Assembly: GCA_009391845.1 (NCBI GenBank)
Contig: QWJG01000009.1
Span: 1 to 23,651 of the forward strand
DNA length: 23,651 bases
Origin: Chloroflexota bacterium
GTDB lineage: Bacteria; Chloroflexota; Dehalococcoidia; UBA2979
Reading direction: 5' to 3'
Below are positions 1 to 6,004 of the stretch, piece after piece. Numbering within the stretch: position 1 is the first letter of the stretch; every line of letters begins with the position of its first letter. The notes under the pieces were generated by a model that saw only the letters and a program-made list of their open reading frames with translations, made no database searches and was not told where the DNA came from. Position numbers and translations under genes: made by a program.

Positions 1-4
1 CCCA

Positions 5-835
5 ATGAAACCAATCCCCCTCGACGCCTTCCCAACCCCCCTCCAAGGCACAATCGACGCCCACGCCCACACCTGGGACCCCCAACTCCTCGCCGACCGC
101 CCCGCCGTCCTCAACCGCGCCTGGACCGCCGGCCTGGAAGCCATCATCGAGGTCGGCTGCGACGTCCCCACCTCCCGCGCCGCGCTCGCACTCGCCCAGC
201 AAGACCCCCGCGTCCACCCCGTCGTCGGCCTCCACCCCCACGAGGCCCAACACCTCGAGGCACAGCGCGCCGACCTCGAAACCCTCGCCGCCAGCGGCGA
301 CTTCGTCGCCGTCGGCGAAATCGGCCTCGACTTCTTTCGCAACATCTCCCCGCCGGACCAGCAGGACACCGCCTTCCGCTGGCAGCTCCAGCTCGCCAGG
401 ACCCACGATCTCCCCGTCGTCATCCACTCCCGCGACGCCGATGACGCCACCTACGCCATCCTCAAGGACTGGGCGGCGCGGGTCGGCCGCTACCTCGGCG
501 CCGACCGCGAGATCGGCATGCTCCACTGCTTCGCCGGCGACGCGGAGTTGGCCGCGCGCTACCTCGAACTCGGGTTCCTCATCTCCGTCCCCGGCACCGT
601 TACCTATCCGAACAATGACCGAGGTCAAAGCGTGGCGCGGTCAGTGCCGCTCGCAGGTATGCTCTTGGAGACGGACTGCCCGTACTTGACCCCGGTCCCC
701 TTCCGGGGCCGGCGCAACGAACCCGCTTGCGTGGTCGAAACGGCGCGATTCGTGGCAAAGTGTCGGGGCGAAGCGCCCCAGCTCGTGGCGACCGCCACCG
801 CTGAGAACGCGCGCCGTCTCTTCGCGATCGGATGA
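5..835 (+). CDS. tatD: TatD-family metal-dependent hydrolase (DNase)
   Basis: This is a 276-residue TIM-barrel metallohydrolase of the TatD family. Family members are Mg-dependent 3'-5' exonucleases, or deoxyribonucleases linked to DNA repair and quality control. The metal-binding motifs appear in order: DAHAH (H20, H22), the GLHPHE segment near residue 75, VGEIGLD (E105), IHSRD (H141), LHCFAG (H174) and LETDCPYLTP (D224), followed by the usual PFRGRRNEP. Length and C-terminus match the family. The ATG lies 4 bases from the window edge, so an upstream start cannot be excluded, but the first motif begins only about 18 residues in, as is normal. The next gene starts 54 bp downstream on the same strand. 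The exact substrate cannot be read from sequence. Confidence 0.95.
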   Translation: MKPIPLDAFPTPLQGTIDAHAHTWDPQLLADRPAVLNRAWTAGLEAIIEVGCDVPTSRAALALAQQDPRVHPVVGLHPHEAQHLEAQRADLETLAASGDFVAVGEIGLDFFRNISPPDQQDTAFRWQLQLARTHDLPVVIHSRDADDATYAILKDWAARVGRYLGADREIGMLHCFAGDAELAARYLELGFLISVPGTVTYPNNDRGQSVARSVPLAGMLLETDCPYLTPVPFRGRRNEPACVVETARFVAKCRGEAPQLVATATAENARRLFAIG

Positions 836-889
836 CCGATACCGGTTCGCGGTCGGACGCCCGACGAGCGTCCGCGGGAGCAGCAACAG

Positions 890-2320
890 ATGACGATGGC
901 GACCAGCCGCGACGTTGAACACGGCCTCGTCGGCGGCGTGTGCGCCGGCATTGCCTCCCGCTACCGCTACCCCATCCCCGCCGTGCGCGCCGCCACCGTC
1001 GCGCTCTCCGTCGCCACCGCTGGCCTCGGCGGCATCGCCTACCTCGCGCTCTGGCGCGCCCTGCCCTCCGGCAGCTCGCCGCGCGGCGCCCTGCTCACCA
1101 CCATCGAGGACGATGGCGCCCCAGCGCCCACCCCGTTCAGCGACACCATCGTCACCCTCGAGGCCCCAGCTACCACCGAGGCCCCAGCTACCAGCGAATC
1201 CACCGAGGCCATCGAGTCAACCGAGACCCCCGCGCCAACCGAGACATCGACCTCCGCCGCCGACCCAATGCTCGCACCGGTCCGCTCCACCCAGGCCGCC
1301 GCCGGAACCCGCATCACCCCGCAGGCGAAGAGCGCCACCACCAGTCCTCCGAGCGTCCAATCGCTGTACGGCCCCGTCGCCCAGGACCTCCCGCTCGTCC
1401 GAGAGCAGATCGGTGCCGTCGCCCGCGGCGTCGGCTTCGACTTCCTCGAACGCATGCTCGAACAGCAGCTCGCCACCACCGGCAAGCTCATGCGCCCCGC
1501 CATCGCCCTGCTCGCCGGCCGCCTCGGCGACTACAACCTCGACCGCATCGTCCCGCTCGCCGCCAGCGTCGAGCTGCTCCACACCGCCACCCTCGTCCAC
1601 GACGACGTCATCGACGAAGCCGACCAGCGTCGAGGTAACGACACCGCCAACTCCCTCTTCGGCAACTCCGCCAGCGTCATGCTCGGCGACTACATGTTCG
1701 CCAACTCCGCAGACCTCATCGCCCGCACCAACAACATCCAGGTCGTCCAGAACTTCGCCGCCACCCTCATGATGATCGTCCGCGGTGAACTCAACCAGGA
1801 CGTCACCGTCTTCGAATACTCAGAAGACGTGCAGCGCTACCTCGACCGCATCATCGGCAAAACCGCCAGCCTCTTCGCCACCGCTGCCGAGAACGGCGCC
1901 CTCGTCTGCAACGCCCCTGCCGACCAGGTCGCCGCCATGCGCGAATACGGCATGAAGCTCGGCATCGCCTTCCAAATCGTCGACGACATCCTCGACTTCA
2001 CCGGCGACCCCGCAGTCATGGGCAAACCCGCCGTCGGCTCAGACCTCCGAGGCGGCACCCTCACCCTCCCCGCCATCCTCTACATGCAGGCCGAACCCAA
2101 CGACAACCCCATCAAACGCGCCTTCGCCGGCCAACGCCGCCAGGCCAACCTCGACCGCGCCATCGCCGACATCCTCGCCGGCCCCTACATCACCGAAACC
2201 ATCGAAACCGCCCACCGCTTCGGCCGCGAAGCCCGCGAAGCGCTCTCCGCGCTCCCCCCCGGCGAAACCCGAGACACCCTCGCCGCCCTCGTCGACTACG
2301 TCCTCGATAGGGATTCGTAG
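890..2320 (+). CDS. PspC-domain / trans-polyprenyl diphosphate synthase fusion
   Basis: A 476-residue two-domain protein. Residues about 7-60 form a PspC domain: a short segment with GLVGGVCAGIA, then one hydrophobic helix (about 38-57). Residues about 60-155 are a Thr/Ala/Glu/Pro-rich linker that includes an 18-bp tandem duplication. Residues about 160-476 are an all-helical isoprenyl diphosphate synthase with both Asp-rich motifs, DDVID (238-242) and DDILD (365-369), plus GKLMRPA before the first and GKP..SDLRGGTLTLP after the second. The enzyme part should condense isopentenyl diphosphate with allylic diphosphates to make long-chain prenyl diphosphates for quinones or carotenoids. The PspC helix would tether it to the membrane. 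ATG 890 is preceded by GGGAG at 876-880. The frame is continuous through the linker, with no frameshift. The individual domains are certain; chain length is unknown. Confidence 0.92.
   Translation: MTMATSRDVEHGLVGGVCAGIASRYRYPIPAVRAATVALSVATAGLGGIAYLALWRALPSGSSPRGALLTTIEDDGAPAPTPFSDTIVTLEAPATTEAPATSESTEAIESTETPAPTETSTSAADPMLAPVRSTQAAAGTRITPQAKSATTSPPSVQSLYGPVAQDLPLVREQIGAVARGVGFDFLERMLEQQLATTGKLMRPAIALLAGRLGDYNLDRIVPLAASVELLHTATLVHDDVIDEADQRRGNDTANSLFGNSASVMLGDYMFANSADLIARTNNIQVVQNFAATLMMIVRGELNQDVTVFEYSEDVQRYLDRIIGKTASLFATAAENGALVCNAPADQVAAMREYGMKLGIAFQIVDDILDFTGDPAVMGKPAVGSDLRGGTLTLPAILYMQAEPNDNPIKRAFAGQRRQANLDRAIADILAGPYITETIETAHRFGREAREALSALPPGETRDTLAALVDYVLDRDS
1160..1195 (+). repeat. 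18-bp tandem duplication in the linker
   Basis: Two adjacent copies (1160-1177 and 1178-1195) differ at one base and encode EAPATT/EAPATS in the low-complexity linker between the PspC and prenyl synthase domains. This is probably slippage expansion in a length-tolerant linker. Confidence 0.85.
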
Positions 2321-2342
2321 ACCAGCGAACTTCCTTTATCCT
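2314..2342 (+). promoter_or_regulatory. weak candidate promoter for the nuclease-STAND gene
   Basis: TTCGTA (2314-2319) and TATCCT (2337-2342) are 17 nt apart, matching sigma70 boxes 3/6 and 4/6. They overlap the stop of the preceding gene. The AT-rich patch around 2331-2350 stands out against the GC-rich flank, but the -35 box is poor. Confidence 0.3.
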
Positions 2343-2363
2343 ATTGCTACCCATCAGTTCGCT
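2324..2363 (+). repeat. 7-bp inverted repeat upstream of the nuclease-STAND gene
   Basis: AGCGAAC (2324-2330) is mirrored by GTTCGCT (2357-2363) across 26 nt. The pair brackets the candidate -10 region. It could be an operator for a two-site binding protein or a weak hairpin after the prenyl synthase gene. The match is exact but short. Confidence 0.4.
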
Positions 2364-2390
2364 TCGGCTTCGGGCACCTGTGTTTGCCTT

Positions 2391-2394
2391 GAGG
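2391..2394 (+). promoter_or_regulatory. ribosome binding site that fixes the 2402 start
   Basis: GAGG lies 7 nt before the ATG at 2402 and supports this start for the nuclease-STAND gene. Confidence 0.55.
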
Positions 2395-2401
2395 TTTAAC
2401 G

Positions 2402-3601
2402 ATGACAAGGCCTGGCGGTGTTGCTGACAAGTTGGGCAACGAATACGAGGGGCTGTGGACGGCCTCCGCACTGCTCGATGTCCTCGACGGTGAATTCGAC
2501 GGACTTGTGGTCGAGCCGATCTCCGAAGAAGGAGACGGCGTTGAATATTTACTGACGGGGTCATCAGCTCACGAGTACTACTCGATCAAGCGGAGGCGCT
2601 CGGATGGCCGCGAGTGGAGTCCCGCAGCACTCTTGAATGAGAAGGCGCTCAACGGGCGGAGCGTCATCGGGGACCTCTTCGCGAAGTTGGCGCTCAGTGA
2701 CTCGACGTCCGCCGTGTTCGCCTACGGGACCAGTGCATCTCGTTTCCGCGAGATCACTGATCGGGCCAGAAACGCCCCAGACGATCAAACGTTCGAGAAG
2801 CTAATTGCGGGTAGCGATCAGCTATCAGCGGACTTTCACGATCGAATACAGCCCGCACTCGTGTTCGCGGGACTGGTGCCCCGCGATGCTTTAGGGCGCC
2901 TGCGTCTTAAGACCGCGGATGATGCAACGCTCCGGGCGAGCCTTGACCAGAGGATCCGCGCCCGCTTCCGCATGCGTGCCAGCACCAACATCGACTCGCT
3001 TTTGGTGCAGGCAGTGCTGGCCGATCTGATACTCGCCAACTTCGGACGGCGGATCACGGCTAATGAGATCTGGTCAGCTCTCGACGAACACGACATCGTT
3101 GCAAGAGCCTGGGGGCCGGGTGAAAGGGAGCGTATCGAGTCGATCACTGATGCCTTTCTGTCGTCCGTCGAGGCGCTGTCCATCAACGGAAACAGCATTC
3201 CGCGTACCGTAGCCCAGGACGTTAGCTCCGCGATCCTCGCCGAAGCAAAGTGGGTGATGATCGAGGGCGCTGCCGGCGCTGGCAAGAGCAACGTCCTCGC
3301 TCAAGTTGCGCGAGAACTGAAGCGACAGGGCGTCACGTGCCTCACCATCAGACTCGACACTGTTTCCGGGAGCGTGTCATCTCGGCGGCTCGGTGAAGCG
3401 ATCGGACTGCCTGATTCGCCAGCGTTGGTGCTGGGAGAAATCGAACTTGGGCGACCGGCGGTGCTCCTCATCGACCAAGTCGATGCGATCAGTGTTGTAT
3501 CGGGCCGAAATCCGTCGCTTCAGGTCGCCGTAGACGAGATCCTATCCGAGGCTCAGCGGTACCCCCGATCTCCGGCTCGTTTTTGCCTCACGAACGTTTG
3601 A
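2402..3601 (+). CDS. 5' piece of the nuclease-STAND protein: nuclease-like domain plus Walker A/B
   Basis: This is the 399-residue frame starting at the ATG with GAGG spaced 7 nt. Residues 9-66 contain KLGNEYEGLW, an acidic EEGDGVEYLL and YYSIKRRR. This is the spacing expected of a restriction-like fold (Glu/Asp, then x-I-K) and resembles the Cap4/DUF4297 dsDNA endonuclease N-terminus. The resemblance is by eye, so it is a hypothesis. Residues 285-365 hold the P-loop and Walker B. The last residues, after QRYP, are out of frame. A +1 shift at the C run replaces them with PDLRLVFASRTFDLENDPRL, which is the natural continuation of a STAND ATPase. Confidence 0.7.
   Translation: MTRPGGVADKLGNEYEGLWTASALLDVLDGEFDGLVVEPISEEGDGVEYLLTGSSAHEYYSIKRRRSDGREWSPAALLNEKALNGRSVIGDLFAKLALSDSTSAVFAYGTSASRFREITDRARNAPDDQTFEKLIAGSDQLSADFHDRIQPALVFAGLVPRDALGRLRLKTADDATLRASLDQRIRARFRMRASTNIDSLLVQAVLADLILANFGRRITANEIWSALDEHDIVARAWGPGERERIESITDAFLSSVEALSINGNSIPRTVAQDVSSAILAEAKWVMIEGAAGAGKSNVLAQVARELKRQGVTCLTIRLDTVSGSVSSRRLGEAIGLPDSPALVLGEIELGRPAVLLIDQVDAISVVSGRNPSLQVAVDEILSEAQRYPRSPARFCLTNV
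3562..3566 (+). other. frameshift site 1: extra C in a C run
   Basis: With five Cs the frame passes to PRSPARFCLTNV and a stop at 3599-3601. With four Cs it reads YPDLRLVFASRTFDLEND, which fits the sensor region of STAND ATPases. This points to a one-base insertion, either biological or technical. Confidence 0.8.
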
Positions 3602-3650
3602 TCTGGAGAACGATCCACGACTGAGACGACTCGCAAACGACGCGGCACGC

Positions 3651-3929
3651 GTGACGCGTTTGCCAGTACCGCCGCTCTCGCGCGACGACGTCGCCGAAGC
3701 TTTACGAGCGGCAGGGCTCGATCCAGCTACGCTGACGGACCAACAGATTGAGATAATCCGCAATCCCTTGCATTTATACCTTCACCTTGAAGGCCCGCCG
3801 GGCAATACCAGCTTCGCCTCGGCGGGCGCCTTGTTCGACGCGTTCTGGGACGAGAAGCGCCGCCGAATTGACTCGACTGTGGGTGGGGGGGCTTTGCCGA
3901 GAGCGTCGCGAAGCTCAGCGAAACGCTGA
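3651..3929 (+). CDS. middle piece of the nuclease-STAND protein (winged-helix-like segment)
   Basis: In frame +3 the open stretch continues the ATPase as DLENDPRLRRLAND, then LPVPPLSRDDVAEALRAAGL, IEIIRNPLHLYLHLE and ALFDAFWDEKRR. This is the usual helical/winged-helix part of STAND ATPases, with its NPL (GxP-like) motif. The GTG at 3651 is only where an automatic call would begin, not a real start. The true frame enters from 3566. After the G run at 3885-3891 the remaining residues are spurious. Confidence 0.6.
   Translation: MTRLPVPPLSRDDVAEALRAAGLDPATLTDQQIEIIRNPLHLYLHLEGPPGNTSFASAGALFDAFWDEKRRRIDSTVGGGALPRASRSSAKR
3885..3891 (+). other. frameshift site 2: missing G in a seven-G run
   Basis: Frame +3 ends in GGGALPRASRSSAKR and a stop. 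Adding one G moves to frame +2 and gives GGFAESVAKLSETLSQRR, running straight into LEAPLHLMDSITATLDVI. Seven consecutive Gs is a classic error-prone tract for replication and sequencing. A -1 slip during translation could also join the frames. Confidence 0.8.
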
Positions 3930-3961
3930 GCCAACGGCGGACTCTAGAGGCCCCACTGCAC

Positions 3962-5584
3962 TTGATGGATTCAATCACCGCGACGCTCGATGTCATCGCA
4001 TCAGAATCCGTCGTCCTTAACAGCGATCACGGGGTTCGGTTCTTTCATGAGTCGTTCTTTGACTATGCATTCGCCCGCAGCTTCGCGGCGGCCGGCGAGG
4101 ATCCGATTGCGTGGCTGAAGAGCGGAACTCAGTCTCTTTTCCGACGGTCTCAGCTACGCCAAATCATCGCGTTCATGCGAGAACGGGACCGAGAACAGTA
4201 CTACCGAGCTCTAAGAGCAATATTCTCCGATCCCGAGATCCGGTTTCATCTCAAGAAGATGGTTCTCCAGTGGCTGTCAACCGTCGACGATCCAACGGGG
4301 GTCGAATGGGGCATCGTCGAGGACTGTACCGAGGTGCTGACACCGCATCATTGGAGCCTTGTCGGAGCCTCGACCGCCTGGTTTGACGTCGTGAATGGAC
4401 TGGGCCGTCCGACCGCCTGGCTTGAGTCTGACAACCCTTCGGTCGTCGACGCGGCTGTCTCCGCAATATCGATGCCCTCGATCACCAAGAGACGACCGGA
4501 AGAGGTCGCCAAGATCTTCGAGGCGTTCGTCGGTCGAGGTCCGGATTGGGACGCTCGCCTAAGCTGGCTGATGGATCGCGTGGCATTACATGAGCCCTGC
4601 TTCGCCGACCTGTTCCAAACACTAACTGAGGTGGGCAGTCTCGATTCGAGAATCGCCCCCCAGACCCACGGTCTCGATTGGTGGTCGATGCTGTACTCGG
4701 CGGCGGCTATCGCTCCTCAATCGACCGCGGCAGCCATCGGCGCCTGGTTCGACCGCCGTCTTGCTTTGGGAGAAGCGGCTGATGAGGCAGACCCGTTTCA
4801 CAGTCGCGACGGGAACGGTCTCGGCCAACACAGTCAGTGGAGCTTCGAAGTCATCCAGAGGTCGGCGGAAGGCGCCCCCCGGGAGTTTGCCGATGCCTTG
4901 TTCCCGAGGATCTCGTCCATGGCTACTGCGACGAACGGGGAAGGCTGGTTCCTCACCACGAACCCCGAACTTTCCGATCCCTTCGACCAGATCGTGGACG
5001 CAACCGCGAGGGCGCTCGCGCGGCTCGCTGAGACAAGCCCAGCTGAGTTCCGCAACCTCGTGTCCACGTCGGTCCAGCATTCACCCCCGCCTACAGCCGC
5101 CCTATTGATGCGCGGCTGGGTCGGCAATGCTCAAGCGTTCGCCGAGGAGATCATCGAATTCGTCCTCAAGGACCCCACTGAACGACTGACCCTCGGTTAC
5201 GACATCGGTGGCAGCGGGTCCGACATCTCGCGCGCAGCCATCTGGGCTGCTACCGCCCATTGCTCTCGAGAAAGCCTGGATCGCCTTTCGGAAGCCCTGA
5301 TCTATTTCACCCCGCCTTGGGAAGTCACCAACGGACGGTGGCGGGGGTCGACCGAACTGTCGCTGGCGTATGCGGTCGTTCCACAAAGAAGAACGGAAAA
5401 GCTGATAGCTCGAATTCAGGAACTTGAGCGGAAGTTCCCGAATCGCGCAGATGCGCCGCCACCGCCGGAACCGTCACCCGGCATCACCACCGTGATGGTC
5501 AGTTCGCCGCTGCCGGAGCAGGCGTACGAGCAGATGAGCGACGAACAGTGGCTCAACGCGATGCGACGCTACTCGAACGATTAG
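3962..5584 (+). CDS. 3' piece of the nuclease-STAND protein (helical sensor-like C-terminus)
   Basis: This is the 540-residue open frame from TTG/ATG at 3962/3965. The same frame is open upstream to at least 3890, so these codons are probably internal. It begins with the end of the ATPase module, including FFHESFFDYAFARSF, a motif common in NACHT/STAND proteins. It then continues for about 480 residues of helix-rich sequence without recognisable catalytic motifs. In Avs-type proteins this position holds the target-recognition repeats, and that role is inferred here. The protein ends with a Pro-rich stretch and DEQWLNAMRRYSND. Confidence 0.7.
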   Translation: MMDSITATLDVIASESVVLNSDHGVRFFHESFFDYAFARSFAAAGEDPIAWLKSGTQSLFRRSQLRQIIAFMRERDREQYYRALRAIFSDPEIRFHLKKMVLQWLSTVDDPTGVEWGIVEDCTEVLTPHHWSLVGASTAWFDVVNGLGRPTAWLESDNPSVVDAAVSAISMPSITKRRPEEVAKIFEAFVGRGPDWDARLSWLMDRVALHEPCFADLFQTLTEVGSLDSRIAPQTHGLDWWSMLYSAAAIAPQSTAAAIGAWFDRRLALGEAADEADPFHSRDGNGLGQHSQWSFEVIQRSAEGAPREFADALFPRISSMATATNGEGWFLTTNPELSDPFDQIVDATARALARLAETSPAEFRNLVSTSVQHSPPPTAALLMRGWVGNAQAFAEEIIEFVLKDPTERLTLGYDIGGSGSDISRAAIWAATAHCSRESLDRLSEALIYFTPPWEVTNGRWRGSTELSLAYAVVPQRRTEKLIARIQELERKFPNRADAPPPPEPSPGITTVMVSSPLPEQAYEQMSDEQWLNAMRRYSND

Positions 5585-5608
5585 AGCTCAGGCGGTGGTG
5601 AGGAGCTC
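5584..5608 (+). terminator. possible hairpin after the nuclease-STAND stop
   Basis: GAGCTC (5584-5589, overlapping the stop codon) recurs at 5603-5608. The hexamer is self-complementary, so the two copies can pair around a 13-nt loop. No T tract follows, so termination is uncertain. Confidence 0.25.
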
Positions 5609-6004
5609 CGGGGTGGAGCCGTCGAGCTTTCGCGAGAATTTCAGCGAATCGTGACGACCAGTACTGATCGCTTCGTCTCACTAGGCGAGCTGATGGATGC
5701 TGAGCTCAATCACCACTACTTCGCCGCGCTCATCGATGGACTTGTGCCTATCGGACAGCCACGGGTCGGGACCCCGTCCGAGATCGTTCGGGTCCTCCGG
5801 CGGGCTCGATCTCTGTCCAAGCCGGAACTCTCGTCAGCCATCGCGCGAGGAATCGGTGCTGGCCGCGATGCCGCACGCCACAGTGCCGCAAAACGATCAT
5901 GGTTCAGCTCATCCCCCACCCAGGGATCCCGAACCCAAACCTCCCCCCTCCCCTCGATGCCAACTCTCTCGACACCCCCATCCGAGGTCCGCTACATTCT
6001 GCCG
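5585..6004. other. 420-nt stretch without a recognisable gene
   Basis: Frame +2 stays open here and could be read as a 118-residue extension of the GMC protein from GTG 5651. The predicted peptide matches nothing I recognise and turns Ser/Thr/Pro-rich before the FAD domain. Up to about 5930 the composition resembles the acquired gene; after that it is C-rich like the host genes. I read it as the right-hand tail of the insertion plus the GMC promoter. A decayed ORF is possible. Confidence 0.5.
5969..5998 (+). promoter_or_regulatory. promoter for the GMC oxidoreductase; probably leaderless
   Basis: TCGACA (5969-5974, 5/6 match to the -35 consensus) and TACATT (5993-5998, 4/6 match to -10) are 18 nt apart. 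Only 6 nt separate the -10 box from the ATG at 6005, so transcription should start at or beside the initiation codon. No Shine-Dalgarno sequence precedes the ATG, consistent with a leaderless mRNA. Confidence 0.55.

Larger units (their letters stand above)
2402..5584 (+). pseudogene. frameshifted nuclease-STAND ATPase (candidate antiviral defence gene), about 1060 residues when repaired
   Basis: Three reading-frame pieces form one protein. Frame +2 runs to the C run at 3562-3566, frame +3 continues to the G run at 3885-3891, then frame +2 resumes to the stop at 5584. Removing one C and adding one G gives an uninterrupted chain of about 1060 residues. Order: possible PD-(D/E)xK/Cap4-like N-terminus (E16, E38, D45, E48, K63), a middle region, ATPase with Walker A GAAGAGKS (289-296) and Walker B LLIDQVD (D358, D361), sensor-like LVFASRTFD, winged-helix-like segment ending NPLHLYL, FFHESFFDYAFAR (about 547), then a long helical region. 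STAND ATPases with N-terminal nucleases act in bacteria as phage sensors that trigger DNA degradation. That role is inferred here. Codon use is looser (TTA and CTA Leu codons) and GC is near 58-60%, suggesting transfer. The frameshifts may be assembly errors rather than true decay. Confidence 0.8.

Noticed and set aside
1..835. Change from C-ending to mixed codons within tatD near position 600
   Set aside because: Other genes here show similar gradients and the protein motifs are continuous, so recombination is not supported.
2321..5960. Attachment-site or IS-like direct repeats flanking the nuclease-STAND gene
   Set aside because: Comparison of the two flanks by eye gave only chance matches of about 8 bases.
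5651..6004. 118-residue N-terminal extension of the GMC protein from GTG 5651
   Set aside because: The FAD motif must be N-terminal, the extension is low-complexity, and a good promoter lies inside it just before ATG 6005.
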